DNA of 64,000 bases, from contig NZ_VEBF01000006.1 of NCBI RefSeq assembly GCF_007676705.1, positions 124,001 to 188,000 on the forward strand, in the 5' to 3' direction. Shown piece after piece: positions 8,473-17,716 of this stretch; positions within the stretch are counted from its first letter, which is position 1; every line of letters begins with the position of its first letter. The notes below the pieces were generated by a model. That model had not been told where the DNA came from. It was given only the letters and a program-made list of their open reading frames with translations, and searched no databases. The translations under genes and the position numbers were made by a program. The stretch comes from Paenibacillus xylanexedens. Its GTDB lineage: Bacteria > Bacillota > Bacilli > Paenibacillales > Paenibacillaceae.

Positions 8473-8966
8473 TAATTCCCTCCCGGAATGAAGTCTTTTG
8501 AATAAGAACATTATGGCTTCAGCGTTCTTTTGGAACCGTCATCGGATCGGGGCAACCTGTCTCATGGATCAAGTATGCTTATCTTTTGCTTGTCCGTATG
8601 TATTCGTCAGCTTCTCGGCAGATCCCTTTGGCGGTTTTGTTCTGTTTCTGCGGATTCCTAAGAACTTTTGTCAGGTATATGATTCGCACAAATAACCCTT
8701 GATCCGACAATGAGCATGAATGCTGTCATGTCGAATGATACAGGTGCAAACGCCGTCAAATCATAGATTATGAATTATTCATGTCAATTTTGTTAACTCC
8801 ATTGCTCCAATACGCTCCCGCGATAACGGAAATCATTGCTGTATAGCTTTTTCTTGTGTTATCTTATGTAACGTAGAAGTACATTCGAGCATAAAATAAA
8901 GGACTATACTTAACATAGGACGCTTAAGTAACGGATAAATATCTATGTAATGGGGGCTGAACAGCA
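8473..8966. other. Intergenic region between RacA-like gene and ldh
   Basis: About 490 bp with no convincing gene. It holds divergent control signals: a possible -10 TATACT at 8905-8910 for ldh and a perfect inverted repeat ATGAAT-T-ATTCAT at 8770-8782 that could be an operator. I looked for a Rex-type TTGTGAA..TTCACAA site, expected at a fermentative ldh promoter, and did not find one. Confidence 0.4.
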
Positions 8967-9920
8967 GTGTTAGGCAAATCAGGTAAAGTAGCGGTGATTG
9001 GGGCGGGTCTTGTCGGTTCGAGTTGCGCGTATTCCATGATTAATCAATCGATATGCAGGGAAATTATGATGGTGGACCGGACGTATGACCGTGCTGTAGC
9101 ACAGGCATTGGATTTTTCCCATTGTATGGACTTCACACATAACCGCACCAAGGTATATGCAGGCACGTACGCCGATTGCGGCAATATGGATGTTATTATC
9201 TTAACTGCCGGGGCGAATCCCAAGCCAGGACAGACACGGCTGGATATTCTGGAGGAAGCGGAATCGATTGCCAAAGACATCGTGGTCCCGATCATGAACA
9301 GTGGATTTAACGGGATTTTTGTCGTCGCTGCCAATCCGGTTGACATAGTAACTTATATGGTATGGAAATTATCTGGTCTTCCGCGTGAGCATGTCATCGG
9401 CACAGGGACGTCCATTGACTCTTCAAGGCTCAAAACGCTGCTGTCTGAAGTCTTCTCCATCGATCCACGCAGTGTGCACGGTTATGCTCTCGGGGAGCAT
9501 GGAGAATCCCAGTTCGTGGCCTGGTCGCATGTGACCATCGGCGGTAAACCGATTATGCACATTATGGATCAGCACAAGGAGCGCTTCAAACATCTGGATC
9601 TGGACGATATTGCACGCAAAACAAAGGATGCCGGATGGGAGATCTTTACCCGTAAAGGTTCTACCCAATTCGGAATCGGCAATGCCCTCGCGCATATTAC
9701 CCGCTCCATCCTCAATGACGAACACAAGATCATCGCTGTATCGGCTATTCTGGACGGAGAGTACGAGCAACACAACGTCTGCGTCGGTGTTCCCGCAATC
9801 ATCGGTGGAAATGGCATTCAAGAGATTATCGAATTGAATCTGGATGCAACGGAACGTGAGAAGTTCAACAATTCCTGTGAAATCCTATCAGGTAACATCA
9901 ATCGTCTGACACTGGCTTAA
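8967..9920 (+). CDS. ldh: L-lactate dehydrogenase
   Basis: 317 aa, the usual LDH length. It interconverts pyruvate and L-lactate with NADH in the cytoplasm. The NAD-binding motif GAGLVGS lies at 12-18, the substrate arginine in KPGQTR near residue 90, and the catalytic histidine is H178 in GEHGES. GTG start with GGGGGCT about ten bases upstream; the nearby ATG at 8950 is out of frame and soon stops. Sequence features such as GNALAHITRSI fit LDH better than malate dehydrogenase, though an L-2-hydroxyacid dehydrogenase of related specificity cannot be excluded. Monocistronic, ended by a 17-bp hairpin. Confidence 0.92.
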   Translation: MLGKSGKVAVIGAGLVGSSCAYSMINQSICREIMMVDRTYDRAVAQALDFSHCMDFTHNRTKVYAGTYADCGNMDVIILTAGANPKPGQTRLDILEEAESIAKDIVVPIMNSGFNGIFVVAANPVDIVTYMVWKLSGLPREHVIGTGTSIDSSRLKTLLSEVFSIDPRSVHGYALGEHGESQFVAWSHVTIGGKPIMHIMDQHKERFKHLDLDDIARKTKDAGWEIFTRKGSTQFGIGNALAHITRSILNDEHKIIAVSAILDGEYEQHNVCVGVPAIIGGNGIQEIIELNLDATEREKFNNSCEILSGNINRLTLA

Positions 9921-9976
9921 CCCATTCGTATACAGCTCTCAACTTTATAGACTTCAGCTACTTCAATCCGTTCAAC

Positions 9977-10026
9977 GCAAACACGCCAATAACACTCCAT
10001 CTGGGGAGGGTTATTGGCGTGTTTGC
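9977..10026. terminator. Bidirectional hairpin after ldh
   Basis: Perfect 17-bp inverted repeat GCAAACACGCCAATAAC / GTTATTGGCGTGTTTGC between two convergent genes (ldh and the hybrid kinase). T-rich stretch TTATATTTTT follows on the plus strand. Confidence 0.85.
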
Positions 10027-10055
10027 ACTTATATTTTTCACAGTTAGTCTGTTGT

Positions 10056-12764
10056 TCAACTCGGGGCAAGCTGGGGTTCATCCGTTGGTCCCCACTGCTG
10101 TAACACCCGCTTCAATTCACTCAGCATAACCGGTTTGCTAATAAAGTCACGCATGCCTATCTCCAAACAGGCTTCCTTTTCTTCACGTTTGGCATTGCCT
10201 GTCACTGCGATGATGGGCGGTATGCGATCCTGAGGAATTAGTCGGTGTAACAAGTCAGTCGCCTTAAGACCGTCCATGACAGGCATATGGATGTCCATCA
10301 GCACAATATCATAAGCATTCTGAGAGATGGCATCAATAGCTTCCACGCCGTTGGTACATACATCTGCATGGTAACCGAGCTTCTCCAGATATTCTCGCAG
10401 GATCTTCCGATTCACCGGATGATCCTCAGCCACGAGAATCCGCATGGCTACCTTGTCACTTTGGCGTGTACGATCATGATGGAATTGACTTGCTGTCTGT
10501 TCTGCCGAAGCGTCTACACTTGTCGCAGGAACAGCAAACCGGAAGGTGGAACCTTCTCCTTCCGTGCTCTCGACACTGATACTGCCACCCATAATTTCAA
10601 CAAGTCGTTTCGAGATGACCAATCCCAAGCCTGTACCTCCATACTTGCGGTTAATCACCGGATGCAGCTGAGAGAACGACTGGAACAACTGATCCAGCTT
10701 GTCAGCCGGAATGCCGATGCCTGTATCTTGCACAGCAAAATCAAGCACGCTGTCTTCAGGCTTCCTGCCCTTGATGATATCCACGTTCACATCAATGCTT
10801 CCCCGGTCGGTGAACTTCAGCGCATTCCCAACCAGATTCACCAGAATCTGCCGGATACGCATGGAGTCCCCCACCATGAATTCAGGGATGCTTGGATTGA
10901 GACGAAATCGGATCTCCAGCTGTTTCTCATCTGCACGAGGTTTGAACAGTTCGGCAACCTGTTCCAGCATCTTGCGTAATGCAAATGGTTCGTAAGCCAG
11001 CGCCATTTTACCGGATTCCAGCTTACTAAAGTCCAAAATATCATTAAGGATGTTCAGCAGTGCATCGCCGCTGTCTTGAATAATCTCGGCATACTCACGC
11101 TGTTCTTCTGATAAATCAGTACCAATCAACAGCTCTGTCATACCCACGATCCCGTTCATCGGTGTCCGGATCTCATGGCTGACCATCGATAGAAACTCTG
11201 ACTTGGCCTGAGCTGCCAGCTCAGCTGTCTCTTTGGCACGTACAATTTCACGTTCGCCAGTCATGTCATTGAATACGACTACCGCGCCCTGAATCTGTTC
11301 CTGTTCAATAATCGGCGTCACCTGATACTGCACCAGAAAACTGCTGCCATCTTTACGCCAGAACACATCTTCCTTGATTGACCGTCTCTGTCCATCCAAC
11401 ACGGTCAAGTGGATGGGGCACTCTTCTTTTGGGAAATGACTTCCGTCTGCACGGGTGTGATGGATAATGGGATGTGAGTTTTTGCCGATGAATTCTTTCG
11501 CCTCATAACCGAACATCGATGCTGCTGCAGGATTCATAAACATCGTGATTCCATCCGCATCCAAACCATATATTCCTTCCGTAACTGTGTTGAGAATCAG
11601 CTCATGTTGCTTGCTAAGCTCCTGAATCCGTTCCGTATATTCCTTACGCTCGGTAATATCGGACACGATTCCATAGACACCTACCACTTCTTTATCCACA
11701 ATAATGGGCACATTCGTAACCGACACTTCGATCTTCCGACCACTTGAATTCACAATACGAGTCTCATAATATTGCGGATCGCCTTGCTTAACCTTGTCAA
11801 AATTCGTTTTACCGTACTGAACTTCACATTTATCCAGATTGGACAAAAACGATTTGCCAATAAGCTTATTGCGTGGAACATCCAGCATTTGGACCAGCTT
11901 GCTGTTCACCGCACTATATTCGCCCTCCAAATTCAATGAATACACGGCTGCCGGATTATGTTCGAACAGCGATCTGTATCGCTGACGACTTTCTCGAAGT
12001 CGTCTATCTGCATCTTTGTGCTGAGTAATATCCCTGCTGATGCTGACGATCTGCGTACTCTTGCCCCGTTCTCCAGCCACGGGCTTCGCCAATGTCTCCA
12101 TCCAGATGTAGTGTCCCTTTTTGTGTAAGACACGCATCTTGCAACCATTACCAATCTTCGAAAGTTCCATAGGATCAGGATAATCTCCGGGATAACAATA
12201 ATCCTTGAAGGACTTTCCTGTGACTTCCTCCGGCTTGTAACCAAGCAAGGTGTATACGGAAGGTGAGACGTATAACAGCACGCCATCCGTTGTACAAGTC
12301 GTAATGAGATCTTGCGCATGGTCAGCGAGTACCTGATATTTCTCCCGAGTCTCCTGCAGCTCACGTTCCACTTTCAAGATATCGGTAACATCTTTGGCAA
12401 TGCCGTAGATACCGACAACTTCATTGTCCGCTGTAATTGGTATATAGGTAATCTGTGCCTGTTTCAGGGAACCATCTTTATGATAAAAAGTAATGGAATT
12501 ACTGACTGAACGTCCAGCCAGTACCTCTTTAATATATTCTTTGCGTGAATTTTCACTGTCCGGAGGACAGATCTGATTAAGACTCATACGAATCAAATCA
12601 TCCAGTGTATGCCCTGATATCCGCTCTACTGAGGGATTAGCATCCATATAGTTTCCATGGATGTCCATCACATATATGGCATCCGGGTGGTTGAAAAACA
12701 ATGATTGGTAAGAACTTCCCTCAGAAATAATGCGTTTCAGGGTTTCCGTTTTATTAACATCCAA
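10056..12764 (-). CDS. Hybrid sensor histidine kinase with four PAS domains and receiver
   Basis: 902 aa, soluble. TTG start with GAGGGG six bases upstream. Domain order: PAS at about 18-128, 143-253, 263-375 and 387-505, then HisKA with the phosphorylated H530 in VSHEIRTPMNG, an HATPase domain with DTGIGIP and GGTGLGL, and a C-terminal receiver whose aspartate is D824 in LMDIHMPVMDG. No membrane helix is seen, so it likely senses cytoplasmic redox, ligand or energy state. With no output domain or partner regulator beside it, the receiver may phosphorelay to a distant Hpt or sporulation-type partner. Monocistronic. Confidence 0.93.
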   Translation of the reverse strand: MDVNKTETLKRIISEGSSYQSLFFNHPDAIYVMDIHGNYMDANPSVERISGHTLDDLIRMSLNQICPPDSENSRKEYIKEVLAGRSVSNSITFYHKDGSLKQAQITYIPITADNEVVGIYGIAKDVTDILKVERELQETREKYQVLADHAQDLITTCTTDGVLLYVSPSVYTLLGYKPEEVTGKSFKDYCYPGDYPDPMELSKIGNGCKMRVLHKKGHYIWMETLAKPVAGERGKSTQIVSISRDITQHKDADRRLRESRQRYRSLFEHNPAAVYSLNLEGEYSAVNSKLVQMLDVPRNKLIGKSFLSNLDKCEVQYGKTNFDKVKQGDPQYYETRIVNSSGRKIEVSVTNVPIIVDKEVVGVYGIVSDITERKEYTERIQELSKQHELILNTVTEGIYGLDADGITMFMNPAAASMFGYEAKEFIGKNSHPIIHHTRADGSHFPKEECPIHLTVLDGQRRSIKEDVFWRKDGSSFLVQYQVTPIIEQEQIQGAVVVFNDMTGEREIVRAKETAELAAQAKSEFLSMVSHEIRTPMNGIVGMTELLIGTDLSEEQREYAEIIQDSGDALLNILNDILDFSKLESGKMALAYEPFALRKMLEQVAELFKPRADEKQLEIRFRLNPSIPEFMVGDSMRIRQILVNLVGNALKFTDRGSIDVNVDIIKGRKPEDSVLDFAVQDTGIGIPADKLDQLFQSFSQLHPVINRKYGGTGLGLVISKRLVEIMGGSISVESTEGEGSTFRFAVPATSVDASAEQTASQFHHDRTRQSDKVAMRILVAEDHPVNRKILREYLEKLGYHADVCTNGVEAIDAISQNAYDIVLMDIHMPVMDGLKATDLLHRLIPQDRIPPIIAVTGNAKREEKEACLEIGMRDFISKPVMLSELKRVLQQWGPTDEPQLAPS

Positions 12765-13063
12765 GGCTTACCCCTCTTTTCTCAGCCAACATCTTCTTCT
12801 AACAACAGAAATTAATCATTATCTGTAAAATAGGCCTACCTTCGAATAACCATGTAAGCCTGCCTAGAAACAGCTTTTTTTATTTTACCAGATTCTCGTC
12901 TCATTTTGCTTCCAATCGATGATTAAATTCACATAATGGTGATGAAATAGTTGGAATTTGAATTACGAATTAATATATTTCAGAAAATTAACGATACATT
13001 TTGTATCGAAAAGGCTATAATCGTTAAAAAGTGTTGTTGAACTAGGGAAAGGACGGATGAATC
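12765..13063. other. Divergent promoter region
   Basis: About 300 bp, A/T-rich, between the hybrid kinase (-) and the acetyltransferase (+). It contains the palindromic promoter described at 12992-13021. No gene seen. Confidence 0.5.
12992..13021 (+). promoter_or_regulatory. Promoter with palindromic operator before the acetyltransferase
   Basis: CGATACA-TTT-TGTATCG is a perfect 7-bp inverted repeat (12992-13008), followed eight bases on by a consensus -10, TATAAT (13016-13021). The palindrome occupies the -35/spacer region, so a dimeric repressor bound there should block RNA polymerase. The regulator is not identified. Confidence 0.6.
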
Positions 13064-13624
13064 ATGCTGCCCAACAGAGTTAAGGTTGCTTACGGCAAAC
13101 TAAGAGGCTTGGCCGTTTTTGGTAAGATCCAGCCATCCATGGGTTTACTGCCACGAATCAGGGGTAAGGTGTATCTGAATAAATTTGGTGATTTGCAAGT
13201 GGGGAAGAGGCTTAACATCATAGGTAAACCTTGGGGAACCCAGCTAACTGTGATTAAGGGCGCACGATTAACCATTGGCGATGACGTCATGATCAATGCT
13301 GGTGTAGGAATTGCGGCTAACGTAGAGGTGACGATTGGCAATAACGTTATGATCGGCCCGCGAACAAGCATATTCGACAGTGCCTATCACCGGATCGACT
13401 CGCTGGACGACGGAAGTCAGACCGCCAAGCGGATTGTAATTCAGGATAATGCCTGGATTGGTACAGGGGCGCTCATACTTCCCGGCGTCACCATCGGCAG
13501 AAATGCAGTCGTGGCTGCAGGAAGCACAGTAACCAAAGATGTCCCCGAGAATACGCTTGTAGCTGGAGCACCAGCCAAGATCATTCGGGAGCTGACCATT
13601 CATGATGGGTGGGTCAGACATTAG
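13064..13624 (+). CDS. Left-handed beta-helix (hexapeptide-repeat) acyltransferase
   Basis: 186 aa. ATG start behind GGGAAAGGACGG. The centre consists of hexapeptide repeats (LTIGDDVMINAGVGI, VTIGNNVMIGPR, IVIQDNAWIGTGALILPGV), ending with TVTKDVPENTLVAGAPAKI, the hallmark of the galactoside/maltose O-acetyltransferase (LacA/WbbJ/NodL) group. The catalytic histidine equivalent is likely in SAYHRID. These trimeric enzymes transfer acetyl from acetyl-CoA to sugars or polysaccharides. The target is unknown. The N-terminal 55 residues are not typical of LacA and suggest a cell-surface polysaccharide acetyltransferase. Confidence 0.87.
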   Translation: MLPNRVKVAYGKLRGLAVFGKIQPSMGLLPRIRGKVYLNKFGDLQVGKRLNIIGKPWGTQLTVIKGARLTIGDDVMINAGVGIAANVEVTIGNNVMIGPRTSIFDSAYHRIDSLDDGSQTAKRIVIQDNAWIGTGALILPGVTIGRNAVVAAGSTVTKDVPENTLVAGAPAKIIRELTIHDGWVRH

Positions 13625-13719
13625 TAAAAATCCTCCTGAAGCATACATACAATAGAGCTTTGCATGTTTTGCCTAAGAAGGATCTTGATCTTAAGATAAG
13701 CCGGTGTATAACCAATTAT

Positions 13720-14454
13720 TCAAATTTCTTTTTTCGCAAAATACATCATCCCGATTCCAATGAAAATGACAGCACTGCCTCCAACGACCGCCAGCATCGT
13801 CATCAGTGGCACGTTGTAGGCTCCGAAGCCCCCGCCGTCCACGGGTGTCATCAGAATCATCGGTTGTGCCCATGGATAATACGGTCCATATGTCGCCGAG
13901 TTCACGATGAGAATATTCGGTACGGTCAGGGCAAAATTCAGTGCGAGCGGTGCAGCAAAACTGCTCCACACCAATGATACGAACATCTGCAGGGCAGCAA
14001 GTGGTACACAGGCCAATAATCCAAGCAGTAATTTGCCTGCCAAGAATCCCCAAGGGATTGGCTCCGTGATGCCATGAATCAACCCTGCCAGCAGAATGGA
14101 CATTAATAACAATGCCTGCGTACCTGCCAGAAGCATAAGTACAATCGTCAGTTTGCCTGCATACACGCCTGAACGTGTGAGTGGCAACACCAGCATCTGC
14201 TTCCACCCTCCACCAGCATGCTCGAAACGACAGACAAAAGACGTGAACACGCCGGTCAGCATCGGCAACAAGAGCAATCCATGCAGGAAGACCATGGTGG
14301 TCATTAATACCTGCCAATTCCCCGACGGAGTGGACAACAGTCCGATCAGCAGCGCAATGAGTGGACTCAGCAGGATCAGGAGCCATATGGGGGATTTGCC
14401 CATTTTCAACCGTTCAGCGGACAGAATTCGGAAATACGTTGTCGCAAAACTCAT
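13720..14454 (-). CDS. ABC-2 permease, LanG-like
   Basis: 244 aa, six hydrophobic helices, no large extracellular domain. The ATG at 14452-14454 sits one base after the stop of the upstream permease with AAGGA eleven bases before; an ATG 12 bases earlier abuts that site and is less likely. The motif FEHAGGGWKQMLVLP resembles the E-box-like loop of lantibiotic-immunity permeases (MutG/EpiG/NisG). It is the last gene of the regulator-kinase-ATPase-permease-permease operon. Substrate is probably an antimicrobial peptide or cell-envelope antibiotic, by family. Confidence 0.85.
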   Translation of the reverse strand: MSFATTYFRILSAERLKMGKSPIWLLILLSPLIALLIGLLSTPSGNWQVLMTTMVFLHGLLLLPMLTGVFTSFVCRFEHAGGGWKQMLVLPLTRSGVYAGKLTIVLMLLAGTQALLLMSILLAGLIHGITEPIPWGFLAGKLLLGLLACVPLAALQMFVSLVWSSFAAPLALNFALTVPNILIVNSATYGPYYPWAQPMILMTPVDGGGFGAYNVPLMTMLAVVGGSAVIFIGIGMMYFAKKEI

Positions 14455-14455
14455 A

Positions 14456-15172
14456 TCAGGCCACATCCTTCCGGCTGAAATGCACCATACCCAGCAACAG
14501 AATCAAGAGTCCCAGACCTGCACCCATGCCTGCATACAGGTATGGATTGGGTCCATTCCAAGCCATCTGTGGCCAAGCTAGCGGAAAGTTCGGCGAGATA
14601 CTGAGTGCGAACATGCCCGTTATTGCGAGAACGATGCCCAGTGTCACGGGAAGTGCCTGATTCTTGTTTACCATGGTGAGCCATAACTCCAGTGACAACA
14701 CCGGAAGCGCACCAGCCAAAGGTAGCAACCCCAGCTTGATCGCATGCGTCCAAGGGATCTCACTGGCATGGAATCCGAGGATCAGACCCAGACCTATAAT
14801 CCCTGCAGTTAGCAGCAAACAGGAGATCACCAGTAACAGACAGGCAAGCAGAAACTTGGCTAAATACACGGCTGGTCTGGGAATCGGCATCGCGAGCAGC
14901 TGTTTCCATGATCCCTGTTCATGCTCGACATTAGCGATCATGGAGCTGAGAATGGTTGCTCCCAGCATCAGTGACAACGGCACAAAGACAACCACATTGC
15001 CGAGCAATCCGCCCCACAGGTTATCTGCGTACTGCTCTTTCAGATAGTCCAGACGCAAACCGAAGTTAAGCGCCTGCATCGCGATCAATCCAAGAGGAGC
15101 CAGGAAAACGAGAAACCAGATTCCCTTCCCTCGAATCTTGAGCCAATCCGAAGACAATGCACGTCCCGTCAT
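14456..15172 (-). CDS. ABC-2 permease, LanE-like
   Basis: 238 aa, six membrane helices, with the paralogous loop VEHEQGSWKQLLAMP near residue 75 shared with the next permease, so the two subunits form a heterodimeric channel. ATG start overlaps the ATPase stop by four bases (ATGA), with GAGGGGG in front. Family: MutE/EpiE/NisE-type lantibiotic self-protection or BcrB-like bacitracin permeases. No lantibiotic structural or synthesis gene is visible, so this is a resistance/sensing module rather than producer immunity. Confidence 0.86.
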   Translation of the reverse strand: MTGRALSSDWLKIRGKGIWFLVFLAPLGLIAMQALNFGLRLDYLKEQYADNLWGGLLGNVVVFVPLSLMLGATILSSMIANVEHEQGSWKQLLAMPIPRPAVYLAKFLLACLLLVISCLLLTAGIIGLGLILGFHASEIPWTHAIKLGLLPLAGALPVLSLELWLTMVNKNQALPVTLGIVLAITGMFALSISPNFPLAWPQMAWNGPNPYLYAGMGAGLGLLILLLGMVHFSRKDVA

Positions 15173-16083
15173 ATGGATGCCCCCTCGCCAATGACCCGCA
15201 TGAACAGATCTTCCAGAGACTGACGCTGTTCCTCTACACGATACACATCATGATCCTGCTCAATCAATCGGCGCACAAGCAGTGCAACCGAAGGGTTATC
15301 CATATAGGGGAATGTTAACGCAGAACCTTGTCGCTGACCGAATTGACCCTGCTCTCTGGCCAGCTTCATGGCCTCTTCCGGCTCGGAAACCGTTAACCGA
15401 ATCGAGCTGCCCGTCTGACTATGCAGACTCGCAATAGTATCCTGAAGTACCATCTTGCCTTCACGGATAATGCCGACGCGGCTTGCCATCTGTTCGACCT
15501 CGCTCAGCAAATGGCTGGAAACGAGTACGGTAATCCCATGTTCCAGAGGCATACGCTTGATCAATTCCCGAATCTCCTGAATGCCCGCAGGATCAAGCCC
15601 ATTCGTCGGCTCGTCCAGAATGAGCAGCTCCGGTTCACCCAGCAAGGCGCTGGCTATACCAAGGCGCTGCTTCATCCCAAGGGAGTATCCCTTTACCGAA
15701 CGTTTGGCATCCTTGGTCAGATCTACAATGGACAGCACTTCAGCAATTCTCGATTTCGGTACATTGATAATCCGGCGCAGTGTTTCCAGGTTCTCCACCG
15801 CATTTAGATGTCCATAATAGGACGGATATTCGACCAGTGAACCAACACGGCGCAGAATGTCCATGCGATCCTTGCGGATGTCCTTGTCGAAGACACGGAT
15901 CACGCCTTTGGTTGGTTTAATCAAGCCGAGAAGCATGCGAATCGTTGTGGTTTTACCGGCACCATTGGGACCGAGGAAGCCGTAGATATCTCCCTTTTTA
16001 ATATGCAGATCAAGTTCACGTACCGCTGCACGGTCCCGGTATGTTTTCCATAGATTAGCCGTTTGAATAATATTTTCACTCAC
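15169..16083 (-). CDS. ABC transporter ATP-binding protein, LanF/BcrA-like
   Basis: 304 aa. GTG start with GAGGTGAT upstream. Walker A GPNGAGKTTT (38-47), signature SLGMKQRLGIA, Walker B LLILDEPTNGLD, then H-loop SSHLLSE. The stretch GSLVEYPSYYGHL is typical of the LanF/BcrA branch. It energises export by the two downstream permeases. Expression is presumably controlled by the adjacent response regulator; a 71-bp gap follows the kinase gene. Confidence 0.92.
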   Translation of the reverse strand: MSENIIQTANLWKTYRDRAAVRELDLHIKKGDIYGFLGPNGAGKTTTIRMLLGLIKPTKGVIRVFDKDIRKDRMDILRRVGSLVEYPSYYGHLNAVENLETLRRIINVPKSRIAEVLSIVDLTKDAKRSVKGYSLGMKQRLGIASALLGEPELLILDEPTNGLDPAGIQEIRELIKRMPLEHGITVLVSSHLLSEVEQMASRVGIIREGKMVLQDTIASLHSQTGSSIRLTVSEPEEAMKLAREQGQFGQRQGSALTFPYMDNPSVALLVRRLIEQDHDVYRVEEQRQSLEDLFMRVIGEGASI

Positions 16084-16154
16084 TGTATGATCACCTCAGA
16101 ACTATCGTAACCGTCCAAGGTTAAAGCCAAGGTAGTCTCCAGTTTAAGTTAAGT

Positions 16155-17672
16155 TTAAAAAAACCACTCCCCTGGTTTGTGGCTTCCCGCACCACTGTAG
16201 ATATATGTTCGGACACCCGCATCGGAACTGTCTACCCGCTTGCGCAGTCCCATCTCACGAATCAGCAGATCTACAATGGATAAGCCAAGACCTGTGCCTT
16301 TCGTGTCAGAATCCTGTTGCAGTCCAGGACCCCGATCCTGAACAACAATGGCCGTCTCGCCCTGAATCTCCTGTGTTGTTATGCCGATATACTTCCCGCT
16401 CGCGGCATGACGGATCACGTTCTGAAACAGATTATCGAGAATACGCCGCATACCCTGTTCATCCATTTGCCATATCAAAGGTTTCTCCGGCAGGTCGATA
16501 TCAATCTCGAATTGTTCTTTCTCCCAGACGGGATACCATGAGGCCGCCGTCTCTCTGACAATACGAAGCATATCTTTCTCTTCCAGCTTCAGTGTATATT
16601 TCCCGCTCGTAAGCAAATTATAGGATAACATGTTGTCAATGAGGCCGCCGAGATCCTCCATCTTCGCTTCCATGCGCTGTAATGAGTGGATGCCTTGTTC
16701 GCTGAGGTCTTCTTTATGCAGTGCATGCATATGCCCTCGAATTACCGTTAACGGCGTGCGAAGGTCATGGGAAAGCCCGGCAATGAGACGTTTGCGCAAT
16801 AGTTCTTCCTCACGTTCCCGGTGATGACTGTCAGTGAGTTGATGCACCATCTGATTGAATGAATCCTCCAGCTGACCAATCTCATCCGACTGACGAATGT
16901 CAACCGGAAGTGGAATGCCTACCTTGCCCGGGGTCATCATTGCCGTCTGCAACCGAATAAGCCTTTTGCGAATACGTGCGAAGAAGAGAATCGACATGAT
17001 AATGAAGATCAGAAAGATGATGGTCATTACGATACCGAGATACAAGAGTTCCATCGGCCAGTTACTCTGTCTCATTTGTAAAAGCGACCGCGGAACTTCA
17101 ATGATCATGAATCCCTGTCCTTTGTCCTGCTCATCTCCGCCAATATAGGCAACGACGGTCAGTGGATCGCGAAAGGAAGCTTCTTTCATGAATTGCACCG
17201 TATTGTTCACATTCCACAAGGCTGGAATATGAGTCTCGGTCGTTTGCCCGGAATCCAGTGACCATCTCAATGTCGTGTCTGTCAGGCCATCCGGCGATGT
17301 GGATTTCAGAAGCGTTACATCTTCACCCCCAAGAATAAAGACGGTTTCGCCGCTCGTATTCACACGATACATGGAAGATTTGGGATACGTGCCATGTAAT
17401 TGATCCAATCGGGCCCTAATCTCTTCATCCGAAGCACCATCCAGGTTCTTCGCTTCACGCGACCAAAGGTTACTGATTCGGGTAACGTCACCGTAAGGTG
17501 CCTCTCGGTCGGTGTTCGTATTATTCACTACGACAATATAGATAACGGATATGATTGGAAGGACAACAGGCACAAATAATACAGCCGCCAGGATCAGGAT
17601 GATGTATCGGGACATCAAAGACCGTCCAAATCGAAGCTTTCCCTGCCCGGTTTGCTTATAATTATGATCCAT
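16155..17672 (-). CDS. Sensor histidine kinase of the LanFEG-like module
   Basis: 505 aa from the ATG at 17670-17672, which has AAAGGAG eight bases upstream; a start 48 bases earlier would overlap the regulator stop (ATGA) but has a weaker site. TM1 at about 22-50, an extracellular sensor of roughly 150 residues, TM2 at about 205-230, HAMP, HisKA with H302 in SHDLRTPLTV, and an HATPase domain ending GTGLGLSIVDLL. The large extracellular domain suggests direct sensing, unlike intramembrane-sensing BceS kinases. Confidence 0.9.
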   Translation of the reverse strand: MDHNYKQTGQGKLRFGRSLMSRYIILILAAVLFVPVVLPIISVIYIVVVNNTNTDREAPYGDVTRISNLWSREAKNLDGASDEEIRARLDQLHGTYPKSSMYRVNTSGETVFILGGEDVTLLKSTSPDGLTDTTLRWSLDSGQTTETHIPALWNVNNTVQFMKEASFRDPLTVVAYIGGDEQDKGQGFMIIEVPRSLLQMRQSNWPMELLYLGIVMTIIFLIFIIMSILFFARIRKRLIRLQTAMMTPGKVGIPLPVDIRQSDEIGQLEDSFNQMVHQLTDSHHREREEELLRKRLIAGLSHDLRTPLTVIRGHMHALHKEDLSEQGIHSLQRMEAKMEDLGGLIDNMLSYNLLTSGKYTLKLEEKDMLRIVRETAASWYPVWEKEQFEIDIDLPEKPLIWQMDEQGMRRILDNLFQNVIRHAASGKYIGITTQEIQGETAIVVQDRGPGLQQDSDTKGTGLGLSIVDLLIREMGLRKRVDSSDAGVRTYIYSGAGSHKPGEWFF

Positions 17673-17716
17673 GCGCTGTTCTCCTTTCTTGATCTTCCGT
17701 GCTCTGAACCAGTGGA

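Noticed and set aside
8967..9920. Malate dehydrogenase
   Set aside because: Substrate-loop and active-site wording (KPGQTR, GEHGES) and protein pattern fit LDH better.
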